15,233 bases of DNA from an uncultured bacterium (GCA_934875375.1 CAKXHL010000025.1:1-15233); one strand, 5' to 3'; numbered from the stretch's first letter, positions 6,477-13,094 are shown. Translations and numbers: made by a program. The notes: a model not told the origin generated them from the sequence alone.

Positions 6477-6577
6477 ATCGGAACAACAACATCAAATTAG
6501 ATTCCTCATCTTATTGCTTCTCCTAATAGATAATTTTAACCGGGAAAAGGGCTGATCTCATCAATCAGCCTTTTTTT
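6477..6577 (+). ncRNA. Candidate small RNA of about 100 nt
   Basis: A near-consensus promoter is followed by about 70 unstructured-looking bases and a U7 terminator, with no ATG and no ribosome site between. The expected transcript starts near 6477 and ends near 6577. Its single-stranded part carries the pyrimidine motif CTTCTCCT (6520-6527 region), which is complementary to AGGAGAAG, the Shine-Dalgarno stretch of sfsA, and to similar ribosome sites. That is the usual targeting style of Firmicute trans-acting small RNAs. I do not recognise the RNA family. It could instead be a short leader whose gene was lost. Confidence 0.6.
6545..6577 (+). terminator. Terminator of the small RNA, also usable by glpQ
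   Basis: GGCTGAT (6550-6556) and ATCAGCC (6564-6570) form a stem with a 7-base loop, followed by seven T. In the minus direction the same stem is followed by CTTTT, so it may also end the convergent glpQ transcript. Confidence 0.9.
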
Positions 6578-6662
6578 CCGTCCATTTTCCCACGATGGCG
6601 ATTGTTCAGGGCAGTCATGCCCGGAAAATAAGACAGGATTTTATAGTTTTTTCCAAAAATAT

Positions 6663-7436
6663 CTATTTTCCTGTCCTCTCGTTTTCTCCTGTTTGCCCTT
6701 CTTCCGCGCCGGACAGATCCCGCAGCTGCTCTGCCAACCGATCCGGATGGTTGGTGATGATGATGTCCGCCCCCAAATCAATCAGGCGACGCATCTGCTC
6801 CGGTTCGTTCACCGTCCAGGTATGAACGCGAAGGCCCTGTTCTTTTAACCGCTCCATATTCTCCTTTGTCAGGTACCAATGCAGCGGGTGCACGCACTCC
6901 AGCCCCAGTCCCTTGGCATATCCGCCGAAATTCACGATCCAGCTTTCTTCCAGCGCGCCGCAGAGAATCTGCGGCGCAATTTTTTTACACCGCAGCAGGG
7001 TGTAATGGTTAAAGGAAGAAAGGATGACTCTCTCCTGCATTCCGGCGCTAAAAACCATCTCTATCGTCTTTTGCTCTATCCCGGGATATTCACAGACATT
7101 GGTCTTAAGCTCCAGATTCAGCCGCAGCCCGGTTGCTTCGCACCATTCCAGCACTTCCTGCAGCGCGGGGATTCGGTTGGGTCCCGCCACGCCGCGAAAC
7201 CGGCCGGAAGCGTCCAGCTTCCGCAGCTGCGCAAAGGACAGCTCGCCCACCCAGCCGCTGCCGTCAGTGGTGCGGTCCACCTGTTCATCGTGGATTACCA
7301 CCGGCACGCCGTCAGCGCTCAGATGCACGTCCAGCTCAATCCCGTGGCAGCCTGCTTCCCGCGCCTTTTGAAAGGAGAGCATGGTGTTCTCCGGATAAGC
7401 GGCGCTAAATCCCCTGTGGGCAAAATTTTCGGTCAT
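6663..7436 (-). CDS. glpQ: Glycerophosphodiester phosphodiesterase
   Basis: A 257-aa cytosolic-type GDPD enzyme with a TIM-barrel fold that hydrolyses deacylated phospholipids (glycerophosphodiesters) to glycerol 3-phosphate and an alcohol. The catalytic HRG is at residues 7-9, ENT at 16-18, ELDVHLSADGVPVVIHD at 34-50 (metal-binding E and D, catalytic HD), LNLELK at about 113-118 and HTWTVN near 212; NHPD near the end is typical. No signal peptide is present. The start is placed at 7436 because GAAGGGG lies 7 bases upstream; an ATG 30 bases further out (7466) lies inside the -10 box and has no ribosome site. The last 20 residues are polar and probably disordered. It is transcribed divergently from the amidohydrolase gene. 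Confidence 0.93.
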   Translation of the reverse strand: MTENFAHRGFSAAYPENTMLSFQKAREAGCHGIELDVHLSADGVPVVIHDEQVDRTTDGSGWVGELSFAQLRKLDASGRFRGVAGPNRIPALQEVLEWCEATGLRLNLELKTNVCEYPGIEQKTIEMVFSAGMQERVILSSFNHYTLLRCKKIAPQILCGALEESWIVNFGGYAKGLGLECVHPLHWYLTKENMERLKEQGLRVHTWTVNEPEQMRRLIDLGADIIITNHPDRLAEQLRDLSGAEEGQTGENERTGK

Positions 7437-7461
7437 TTGCGTCCCCTTCTTTCCGATTTTC

Positions 7462-7490
7462 ACCATATCATAAAACCGCGCCGCTGTAAA
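7462..7490 (-). promoter_or_regulatory. glpQ promoter
   Basis: On the minus strand TTTACA (7485-7490) and TATGGT (7462-7467) are 17 bp apart. The -10 contains the ATG of a longer in-frame reading, which argues that the shorter start at 7436 is the real one. Confidence 0.72.
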
Positions 7491-7512
7491 GGGACCGGCT
7501 CAGGCTATCCCC

Positions 7513-7541
7513 TTGCCAGCAAAAGGGAAGCCGGGTATAAT
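7513..7541 (+). promoter_or_regulatory. Promoter of the amidohydrolase gene
   Basis: TTGCCA (7513-7518), 17 bp, TATAAT (7536-7541). It is back to back with the glpQ promoter, with the two -35 boxes 22 bp apart, and predicts a leader of about 53 nt. Confidence 0.85.
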
Positions 7542-7600
7542 AAATACAGATTTCCCCTCATACGAATGGACAGTCCCAAAAACAGAAAGGTCGTTTTTTC

Positions 7601-8389
7601 ATGCTGATTGATTCTCATATTCATGTCTTTCCCGACGCTTTGGCTCCCAAGGTGATCCCCAAATTGGCGGCAATCTCCGGCTACGACAATCAGACCGACG
7701 GAACGCTGGCCTCCACCTTGGAAAAAATGCGGGAATGGGGGGTGGACAAGGGCGTTTTTTTCAGCATTGCCACCAAGCCCTCCCAACAAAAATCCATCAA
7801 TGACTTCTGCGCCTCCATCGCCTCCGATACGGTGATCCCTTTCGGCTCGGTTCACCCTGACGCGCCCGACTGGGAGCCCGAGCTGGAGCGTATTGCGGCT
7901 CTGGGGCTGAAGGGGATCAAGCTGCACCCGGATTATCAGGATTTCGATATGGACGAGCCCCGCGTCCTGCCCATTTTTCAAAAGGCCCGGGACCTGGGGC
8001 TGTGCGTGGCGGTTCACGCAGGATTTGACCCTCTTTCTCCGGAACATATCCATTGCCGCCCCCGCGCCTGCCGCCAGGTGCTGGACGCCTGCCCTGGCCT
8101 TCGGCTGATTCTCGCCCACATGGGCGGTATGCGCCTGTGGGACGATGTGGAACGCTGGCTGGTGGGCGCTCCGGTCTGGTTGGATACTGCCCGCTGCGCC
8201 GGCCAAATCGACCCGCTTCAGCTAGAACGGATCATCAAAGCCCACGGCGCGGATAAAATCCTCTTTGCCAGCGACTGTCCCTGGAGCGACCCCCGCCAGG
8301 AAAAGGTCATGATCGAAGCGCTGGATCTTTCCGAGCCGGAAAAAGACGCCATTTTTTCCGGAAATATCCGCAGCCTTTTGGGGCTGTAA
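7601..8389 (+). CDS. Metal-dependent amidohydrolase (Amidohydro_2 / COG2159)
   Basis: A 262-aa TIM-barrel hydrolase of the amidohydrolase superfamily. The metal-binding HxH is at residues 6-8 (DSHIHVF), followed by IKLHP (106-110), His139 in VAVHAGFD, His173 in LAHMGG and Asp225 in FASDCPW, the standard set of ligands and the general base. Family members are decarboxylases or hydrolases of diverse small molecules, and the substrate is not evident. AAAGG lies about 10 bases before the ATG. It has its own promoter and is followed 85 bp later by an esterase gene with a separate promoter; no strong terminator separates them, so some read-through is likely. Length is short for the family but all metal ligands are present. 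Confidence 0.9.
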   Translation: MLIDSHIHVFPDALAPKVIPKLAAISGYDNQTDGTLASTLEKMREWGVDKGVFFSIATKPSQQKSINDFCASIASDTVIPFGSVHPDAPDWEPELERIAALGLKGIKLHPDYQDFDMDEPRVLPIFQKARDLGLCVAVHAGFDPLSPEHIHCRPRACRQVLDACPGLRLILAHMGGMRLWDDVERWLVGAPVWLDTARCAGQIDPLQLERIIKAHGADKILFASDCPWSDPRQEKVMIEALDLSEPEKDAIFSGNIRSLLGL

Positions 8390-8391
8390 TG

Positions 8392-8420
8392 TTGTTTTTT
8401 CCGCCATAAAGTGCTAGAAT
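8392..8420 (+). promoter_or_regulatory. Promoter of the esterase-lipoprotein unit
   Basis: TTGTTT (8392-8397), 17 bp, TAGAAT (8415-8420), with TGC directly before the -10 (extended -10). Confidence 0.75.
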
Positions 8421-8426
8421 ATGGCT

Positions 8427-8448
8427 ACCGGCCGGCAAATTGGCCGGT
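8427..8448 (+). other. 5'-terminal hairpin in the esterase leader
   Basis: ACCGGCC (8427-8433) and GGCCGGT (8442-8448) form a GC-rich stem with an 8-base loop that starts at the predicted transcription start. Hairpins at the extreme 5' end are known to protect mRNAs. There is no T-run, so it is not a standard terminator for the gene upstream. Confidence 0.55.
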
Positions 8449-8473
8449 CGATCTTTGGAGAAGGAGGCTTTTT

Positions 8474-9274
8474 ATGGCTTTTTTCAAAGGCTCCATCCGT
8501 TCTCAGTCGCTGGGCATGGATACCGGACTTACAGTGGTACTTCCCTTTGACCGGGCTGCTGTGCCGGAAACGGAATGTCCCGCGGTTTACCTGCTGCATG
8601 GGCACGGGGAAAACGCGGATGTCTGGACCCGTATGACTTCGGCGGAGCGATATGCCAATGCCTATGGCGTAGCGCTGGTGATGCCGGAGGTGCAGCGCAG
8701 CTTTTATACGGATATGGCCATGGGCCTTTCTTATTTTTCTTACGTCACGAAGGAACTGCCAGATGCCTGCCAGCATCTGTTTCACCTCAGCAGCCGACGG
8801 GAGGACCGCTTTGTGGCCGGTCTTTCCATGGGCGGCTATGGCGCTCTCAAGCTGGGGCTGCGCTGTCCCGACCTGTTTGCGGGCTGCGCCGGCTTTTCCG
8901 GCTGCCTGGATATGGAAGCGCTGCGCGCTACTCTTACGCAGGTGGATTCCGGCCTGCTGGGAGAAGCCAAAGCGATTTTTGGGGAAGATCTTGTAATAAA
9001 ACCGGAGGATAATTTGTTTTATCTGGTAGAAAAGACTGCCTTGCTGCCAAAAGCACAGCTGCCAAAGGTCATGGTCACCTGTGGAACGGAAGATTTCCTG
9101 TATGCCCATAACACCCGTTTCAGAGATACCATCCAGGCGCTACCCTATGAGTTTTCCTACCGGGAGTGGCCCGGCACACACGAATGGGGTTTTTGGGATC
9201 AATCCCTCCAGTACGCGCTGGAATTTTTCTTTCCTGGCCGCCGGGAAGTTTTGCAGGCCGCCGGAAAGCACTGA
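8474..9274 (+). CDS. Alpha/beta-hydrolase esterase (esterase D / EstA-like)
   Basis: A 266-aa serine hydrolase of the putative-esterase family (PF00756), which includes S-formylglutathione hydrolase, tributyrin esterase and acetyl/feruloyl esterases. The nucleophile elbow GLSMGGYGA is at 116-124 (Ser118), the oxyanion-hole loop LHGHGEN at 41-47, the acid probably Asp207 in GTEDFLY and the histidine His236 in PGTHEW. There is no signal peptide, so it is cytosolic. AAGGAGG 6 bases before the ATG fixes this start; a longer in-frame start at 8411 lies within the promoter. The substrate is most likely a short-chain acyl ester, perhaps on a sugar, by family analogy only. It is followed 40 bp later by the lipoprotein gene without a terminator. 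Confidence 0.92.
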   Translation: MAFFKGSIRSQSLGMDTGLTVVLPFDRAAVPETECPAVYLLHGHGENADVWTRMTSAERYANAYGVALVMPEVQRSFYTDMAMGLSYFSYVTKELPDACQHLFHLSSRREDRFVAGLSMGGYGALKLGLRCPDLFAGCAGFSGCLDMEALRATLTQVDSGLLGEAKAIFGEDLVIKPEDNLFYLVEKTALLPKAQLPKVMVTCGTEDFLYAHNTRFRDTIQALPYEFSYREWPGTHEWGFWDQSLQYALEFFFPGRREVLQAAGKH

Positions 9275-9314
9275 GGCTTCCTGTTATTTCACATAAGAAA
9301 GGAATCTTGTCTGT

Positions 9315-9905
9315 ATGATAAAAATCAATCGGATCGTCTCCCTGCTGCTGGCGCTGTCCCTGTTGGGCGCCCTGCTGGCCGGATGTGCCGGTTCTTCTGC
9401 CGACCGCTGCGTTAAAGTGGAAGGGGATACCATTTCCATCCCGTCCATGCGCATTTCTTTTTCTTTTCCCGCTCCGTGGTTTGTGGTAACGGATGAAGAG
9501 TTGGATGCCATCTCGCAAAACAAGGATCTGCTGAACGATTATGTGGATGTAGAGGGCAACCTGGTTCATTCCCGTCCGGAAACCTATACTGCAGAGCAAG
9601 TGCTTTTGCTCAACGGCAAAACCTTGGAAACCTGCCGCATTTCCGCCAAAGAGGATCTGAATGAATACAGTTTGGAAAGCTTTGCCTCTTCCCTGTTTGA
9701 TCGGATGCAGGAGGATATGGAAGAAATTTCTCTGCCGCAGACTTGGAGCATTGGGAAATATAAGGGCTATACGATCAGTGCTGTGCCCGCGGATTCTCCC
9801 ATTCATTATAAATACTATTATCTACATGAAAAAAGCACTTTTGTGGAAATCATCACAGGCGGATATTCCGACCACGTGAAAGCTGAGGATATTATCGAAT
9901 CATAA
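9315..9905 (+). CDS. Predicted lipoprotein, unknown function
   Basis: A 196-aa secreted lipoprotein. It has a lipoprotein signal peptide: MIKINR, a hydrophobic core, and the lipobox LLAGC with Cys24 as the lipidated residue, followed by a small Ser/Ala linker. The mature part is about 170 residues, acidic, with alternating hydrophobic patterns suggesting a beta-rich fold, and includes SFSFPAPWFVV, a segment often seen at the start of Firmicute lipoproteins with a PsbP-like or DUF fold. I do not assign a family. AAAGGA lies 11 bases before the ATG, rather far, and no better start exists. It shares the esterase promoter and ends at a strong terminator 40 bp downstream. Confidence 0.85.
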   Translation: MIKINRIVSLLLALSLLGALLAGCAGSSADRCVKVEGDTISIPSMRISFSFPAPWFVVTDEELDAISQNKDLLNDYVDVEGNLVHSRPETYTAEQVLLLNGKTLETCRISAKEDLNEYSLESFASSLFDRMQEDMEEISLPQTWSIGKYKGYTISAVPADSPIHYKYYYLHEKSTFVEIITGGYSDHVKAEDIIES

Positions 9906-9946
9906 TTTCTCTTACCGCCTTTTGCCAAAACGCTTTGACAAAGCAC

Positions 9947-9986
9947 AAAAGCTTCGGGAACGCAGTCTTGTCCCCGAAGCTTTTTT
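9947..9986 (+). terminator. Terminator of the esterase-lipoprotein unit
   Basis: GCTTCGGG (9951-9958) and CCCGAAGC (9973-9980) pair around a 14-base loop, with flanking A-runs and T-runs adding four more pairs, followed by TTTTTTC. Confidence 0.9.
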
Positions 9987-10158
9987 CTTTCCGCCGCCAG
10001 CAAAACCTGCATTCCTCCATTGGACCGGATTGTGCCGAAATGATTTTTATTTTCCGGACATCACGCCCTGAACGCCGCCGGTCGGATGCATCTCACTTCA
10101 TTCTGCCGGCGCTTTTTTGCAATTCCCTTTTGGGATAAAAACAACGGTTTTGCACAAG
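9987..10158. other. Short convergent intergenic stretch, nothing recognised
   Basis: Between the lipoprotein and ppiB terminators no reading frame with a ribosome site, promoter or repeat stands out. It is bounded by two terminators from converging genes. Confidence 0.5.
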
Positions 10159-10200
10159 AAAAAAGTAGGAAAAAACGATAAAAATATCATTTTTTCCTGC
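10159..10200 (-). terminator. Terminator of the GNAT-ppiB unit
   Basis: 15-base arms at 10165-10179 and 10186-10200 pair with one mismatch and one G-T pair, the stem being mostly A-T, and are followed in the minus direction by six T. A second small hairpin, CGCTGT/ACAGCG (10223-10228 and 10235-10240), straddles the ppiB stop codon. Confidence 0.75.
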
Positions 10201-10232
10201 CAAAACAATCCCAAGCATTTTCCGCTGTTTTT

Positions 10233-10751
10233 TTACAGCGTTTCCGGTTCGCCGATCTCTTCTCCAAAGGTTTCCACCGTTACTTTGGCCATCCGCTGAT
10301 CCTCCAGCGGCTTGTCCGACAAATTCCGTCTGACCGATACAATCCGATCCGCTTCTTCGATTCCTTCGATCACCTTGCCAAACGCCGCATAACTGCCGTC
10401 CAGATGGGGCGCGTCGTCCACCATGATGAAAAACTGGCTTCCCGCGCTGTCCGGCCGGGAAGAACGGGCCATAGAAATAACGCCTTTGGTGTGCTTCAGC
10501 GGATTGTCAAACCCGTTGGCGGCAAACTCTCCCTTGATGCTGTACCCCGGCCCGCCGGTACCCACTCCCTGGGGATCTCCGCCCTGGATCATAAATCCGG
10601 GGATAACACGGTGAAAGATCACGCCGTCATAAAATCCCTTCTTCACCAGCGATACAAAATTTTTCACAGTGTTCGGGGCGATATCCGGATACAACTCTAC
10701 TTTCATTTTATTTCCGTTTTCCATTTCAATGGTAGCGATAGGGTTTTTCAT
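10233..10751 (-). CDS. ppiB: Cyclophilin-type peptidyl-prolyl cis-trans isomerase
   Basis: A 172-aa cyclophilin that speeds proline isomerisation during protein folding. The core is complete: FHRVIPGFMIQGGDP at 46-60 (catalytic Arg48, Phe53, Gln56), MARSSRPDSAGSQFFI at 94-109 (Met94, Gln106, Phe108), HLDG at 116-119 in place of the eukaryotic tryptophan loop, and AFGKV at 123-127. No signal peptide, so cytosolic. GGAGG 8 bases before the ATG fixes the start; an in-frame ATG 21 bases upstream lacks a ribosome site. It follows the GNAT gene by 27 bp with no terminator, so the two are probably one transcript. The C-terminal 15 residues (EEIGEPETL) extend slightly past the usual end. Confidence 0.96.
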   Translation of the reverse strand: MKNPIATIEMENGNKMKVELYPDIAPNTVKNFVSLVKKGFYDGVIFHRVIPGFMIQGGDPQGVGTGGPGYSIKGEFAANGFDNPLKHTKGVISMARSSRPDSAGSQFFIMVDDAPHLDGSYAAFGKVIEGIEEADRIVSVRRNLSDKPLEDQRMAKVTVETFGEEIGEPETL

Positions 10752-10778
10752 GGGAATGTCCTCCTTTTTCAATCGTAT

Positions 10779-11240
10779 CTATAAGATTTTTTCCATGACA
10801 AAATTGACAAATACCTGCCCGCGCAGCAGCTTTTCCTGCCGTTTGACCACCCGGTAGCCCCTATGCTCAAAAAAGGGCCGGGCAGTAATGGAGGCCTCGG
10901 TATCCATACGGCGGCATCCCTGGCGGACAGCCGCCGCTTCCAGCCGGTGGAGCAAAGCGGGCGCAACCCCTTTGCGGACAGAATCTTTCCGCACATACAG
11001 CCGATCCAGATAGCCATTCTGCGCCAAATCGCCGAACCCCACGATCCTTCCCTCTTCCCAGGCAACCCAGGTTTCGTGCTCCGCTAAAGATTGTTCCCAC
11101 CGGGAACGGTCCATCTGCCGCGGCGCCCAAGCATCTAACTGCTCCGGGCTGTAATCCGCCCGGTTGACAAAATGTACGGTATCGTAAAACAGCTGGTAAA
11201 TCTCCTCCAAATCCCCAGGCCGGTAAATTCTAAGCTTCAT
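10779..11240 (-). CDS. GNAT N-acetyltransferase, small single-domain
   Basis: A 153-aa GNAT with the typical opening IRPxD-like MKLRIYRPGDLEEI, the beta-4 strand YLDRLYV, and an acetyl-CoA loop VRKGVAPALL (88-97) in which the first Q/R position of the consensus is Val88, a mild deviation. ARPFFEHRGYRVVKRQ (120-135) is the conserved C-terminal region, and the layout resembles YafP-like enzymes. Function is acetyl transfer to an unknown amine. The ATG at 11240 has GGAGG 5 bases upstream; the frame is open for 28 more codons upstream but those are arginine-rich leader without a ribosome site. It is the upstream partner of ppiB. A hairpin lies just before its ribosome site. Confidence 0.9.
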   Translation of the reverse strand: MKLRIYRPGDLEEIYQLFYDTVHFVNRADYSPEQLDAWAPRQMDRSRWEQSLAEHETWVAWEEGRIVGFGDLAQNGYLDRLYVRKDSVRKGVAPALLHRLEAAAVRQGCRRMDTEASITARPFFEHRGYRVVKRQEKLLRGQVFVNFVMEKIL

Positions 11241-11660
11241 TTTTCCCTCCTGATCGAAGCCGCTGCTGTCCCGGCGGCTTTTTCCTCGGGCAGATACCCG
11301 CCTGGCGGGATATGCCGCCGTCATTTTAATGGAAAGTATTTCCCCATTACGGCAACTATTTTATTTTTCCGACCACAACTGATTCCACAAAGCGAAAAAA
11401 TGGTGTGCCGCATAACCCAAGCTTGCGCCACATCATCGCTTTGGAGCCTCCGGGAATGCCCGGATTTCCACTTACACAAAAAACAGCCTGCACCGCGCTT
11501 TTTACAGCGCCCACAACCGTTTCGCCCGCCTTGGGCGAACGCGGAAAAAGGATTGGGAGCCGCGCTGTACCGCATCTGTCTTTCGGTTATTATACCACAA
11601 TTTCTTTTTATATGATAGAATAAAATCACCAAAATAAGCTTTTTGCCAAAGGAGAACCCT
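11241..11660. other. Divergent intergenic region with several hairpins
   Basis: About 420 bp between two divergent GNAT genes. On the minus side, AAGCCGC (11257-11263) and GCGGCTT (11274-11280) form a hairpin directly upstream of the GNAT ribosome site, and CCCGCC-T-GGCGGG is a perfect small palindrome near 11297-11309. TTCGCCC (11521-11527) and GGGCGAA (11533-11539) form a third, extendable with a bulge. No reading frame here has a ribosome site. The gene at 11661 has TAGAAT or TATGAT near 11610 as possible -10 but no convincing -35. Confidence 0.5.
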
Positions 11661-12161
11661 ATGAAACTTTCTATCCAAAAAGCACTTTTGCCGGATGCTA
11701 TGCCCATTGCCCGGCTTCTCGATGAGGTGACAGTCCAGCTGCATCAAAAGGGGATTTTGCAGTGGGAACACCCTTGGGATCCGGATAAAATCGGGCAGGA
11801 CATCCTGTTGGAACGGGTGTGGGCATGCCGGGACGGCAAAGAGCTAGTCGGCACTTTTTCGCTGCGGCCGCTGCTGACCGCCTTATGGCTGGACCGCCGG
11901 GCAAAGCCTGACGGCCAATGGTATTTGTATCGGATAGCTCTGCGCCCCTCCTGCCAGGGCAGCGGCTTGGGCACAGAGCTCATCCGTTTTGCCTGCTGTT
12001 TGGCAGACCATGCGCAAAAGGATCTTTATTTGGATTGCTGGGCGGGAAATCACGCTCTGCGCCGCTTCTATTCTTCGGCAAATTTTGATACAGTTGGTAT
12101 ATTTCCGGAAGAAAATTACCAAATATGCGTCTTTTCCCGCCATTTCCGCAAAGAAGGGTAG
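11661..12161 (+). CDS. GNAT N-acetyltransferase
   Basis: A 166-aa GNAT enzyme. The acetyl-CoA loop is RPSCQGSGLGTELI (95-108) with a canonical QGSGLG, preceded by the beta-strand WYLYRIAL. LDCWAGNHALRRFYSSANF (124-142) is the usual motif B region, where N130 and Y137 correspond to conserved positions. The N-terminal stretch, with HQKGILQWEHPWDP, resembles GNATs of Firmicutes annotated as unspecific acetyltransferases. AAAGGAG 6 bases before the ATG fixes the start; an ATG 18 bases upstream lacks a site. It is a single-gene unit on +, bordering the AT-rich decayed region; no terminator was found after its stop. Substrate unknown. Confidence 0.9.
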   Translation: MKLSIQKALLPDAMPIARLLDEVTVQLHQKGILQWEHPWDPDKIGQDILLERVWACRDGKELVGTFSLRPLLTALWLDRRAKPDGQWYLYRIALRPSCQGSGLGTELIRFACCLADHAQKDLYLDCWAGNHALRRFYSSANFDTVGIFPEENYQICVFSRHFRKEG

Positions 12162-12390
12162 TGAGAAAAAGGGTTCATTCTGTCCGAAATATTTACCGTT
12201 TGGTTCCCGCCTGGCTGCTTTGGCTTTCCCTTTGCACATTTCTACCCCCATCCCGGTCATCTGCGCTTTTTGTAATCGGAAAGCCAGCTTTGTTTCATGT
12301 GTAAGGCTAATTATCTTTACACCTTATTTGCCGTTTGCCTTTGACCGGGATACGATTTCTCCCTTTTTCATTTGGACTGATGGGCAATGA
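12162..12390. other. Noncoding stretch between the GNAT and the decayed island
   Basis: No gene recognised. ATCCCGGTCA (12250-12259) and TGACCGGGAT (12342-12351) are perfect 10-bp inverted arms 82 bp apart, enclosing two smaller hairpins (GCTTT/AAAGC at 12265-12284 and GTGTAAG/TTTACAC at 12299-12322). A 10-bp pair at this distance is expected about once by chance in a window this size, so a structured RNA is only a possibility. Confidence 0.3.
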
Positions 12391-12477
12391 CTTCGTCAAT
12401 TTCACGTCGCGTTGATGGAAGCAGAAAAATATGATAATGTAAATAAAAAGATAGATTGGAATTTATGGAGAGGATGA
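12391..12477 (+). pseudogene. 3' fragment of an unidentified gene
   Basis: An open frame from 12391 to a TGA at 12475-12477 encodes a tail ending in KKIDWNLWRG. Its last codons contain the GGAGAGG that serves as ribosome site for the next frame, the tight packing seen in real operons. The 5' part is missing: upstream of about 12400 the DNA changes to the GC-richer local style and a stop lies in frame. I do not recognise the family. Confidence 0.4.
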
Positions 12478-12482
12478 AATCA

Positions 12483-12612
12483 ATGAATGATTTAAAAGAA
12501 CTTGTAAAGTTATATAAAGAACACCCAAATGCTAATTGTGATTACATTAGTATCAATGGTAATTGGTGCAATTTTAGGTGCAGCAGCATTTTATAATGGA
12601 TGGTTAGGTTAA
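12483..12612 (+). pseudogene. Frameshifted one-helix small membrane protein
   Basis: An ATG with GGAGAGG upstream opens MNDLKELVKLYKEHPN and then continues for 21 nonsense-looking residues to a TAA at 12594-12596. Shifting +1 at about 12531 gives LIVITLVSMVIGAILGAAAF followed by YNGWLG and a TAA at 12610-12612. Joined, these make a natural-looking 42-aa protein with a charged N-terminus and one transmembrane helix. The simplest reading is a one-base insertion (or two-base loss) near the CACCCAAAT stretch. Small proteins ending in a similar YxxWLG are, in my recollection, found in integrative elements of Firmicutes, but that is not proof. Programmed frameshifting is not supported by any known slippery site here. 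Confidence 0.6.
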
Positions 12613-12651
12613 AAAACAAATTACAATTTTTCGAGCAGTTGCTATCTGTGA

Positions 12652-12690
12652 AATAACCTCCTTTCGTTACTTCGACGGAAGGAGGTTATT
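12652..12690. repeat. 17-bp-stem hairpin hiding a Shine-Dalgarno sequence
   Basis: AATAACCTCCTTTCGTT (12652-12668) pairs with the arm at 12674-12690 with only two G-T pairs around the loop ACTTC. The 3' arm contains AAGGAGG (12679-12685). There is no T-run on +, and on minus only TTTC follows. It could be a transcription punctuation hairpin or a sequestered ribosome site of the mobile-element-like operon, but no start codon with a lasting frame follows. Confidence 0.8.
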
Positions 12691-12809
12691 GGTATCCTGA
12701 ATCAGTCCAAAAGGTAAAGGAAAGTATGATTTTGGCAGAATTAGAAAATCATAAAGGAATGCCCATAATAGGAGATAAAAACGGATCGACAAATTTTACG
12801 GAGGAAAAA
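12657..12809 (+). pseudogene. Open fragment upstream of the DUF6506-like gene
   Basis: A frame open from 12657 runs in phase into the next gene and includes a possible start at 12726 (MILAELENHKG) after a purine-rich AAAGGAAAG. It has a protein-like composition with GDKNG and FTEEKMK, and may be the 3' end of a lost gene whose stop has been removed. I do not recognise it. It could be chance in AT-rich DNA. Confidence 0.25.
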
Positions 12810-13094
12810 ATGAAATTTGCATTTTTAATGGTTGGAAATTTTGATTGTGAAGTTGACAGAGCAACCACACATCATGCCTAAGCCCAAATTATCGGGGTGG
12901 CCAATATAGAAGAAGCATGTACGGTTGCTAAAAAGTTATACAAAGAATGAATTGACTACATTGAGTTATGCGGTGCATTTGGCGAAACTGGGGCAAAAAT
13001 AATAATGGAAGCCACGGAAAACAAATTGCCGATAGGCTACGTTACGCATTTACCGGAACAGGATGACGTGTATCGGGCCGCTTTTTCAAAGTGA
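12810..13094 (+). pseudogene. DUF6506-like gene with two internal stops
   Basis: GGAGG 5 bases before an ATG opens a 94-codon frame, broken by TAA at 12879-12881 and TGA at 12948-12950 but otherwise continuous and fully protein-like: MKFAFLMVGNFD, AQIIGVANIEEACTVAKK, IELCGAFGETGAKIIMEA and PIGYVTHLPEQD. This pattern matches what I know of the DUF6506 family of short Firmicute proteins of unknown function. Both stops fall where a single G-to-T change from GAA and GGA would explain them. The gene therefore looks recently inactivated. TGA as selenocysteine is not supported, since a TAA is present too and the position is not a cysteine site as far as I can tell. Confidence 0.75.

Noticed and set aside
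7437..7466. Upstream ATG giving a 10-residue longer GlpQ
   Set aside because: It lies inside the -10 box and has no ribosome site; the ATG at 7436 has GAAGGGG at good spacing and places HRG at the usual distance from the start.
8411..8473. Longer N-terminus for the esterase
   Set aside because: It would start within the promoter and translate the 5' hairpin; AAGGAGG sits 6 bases before the ATG at 8474.
11321..11707. 128-codon minus-strand frame between the divergent GNAT genes
   Set aside because: It starts inside the + GNAT gene, has no ribosome site and reads through two hairpins.
12948..12950. TGA read as selenocysteine in the DUF6506-like frame
   Set aside because: A TAA interrupts the same frame earlier, no SECIS-like hairpin follows, and neighbouring genes use TGA as a normal stop.
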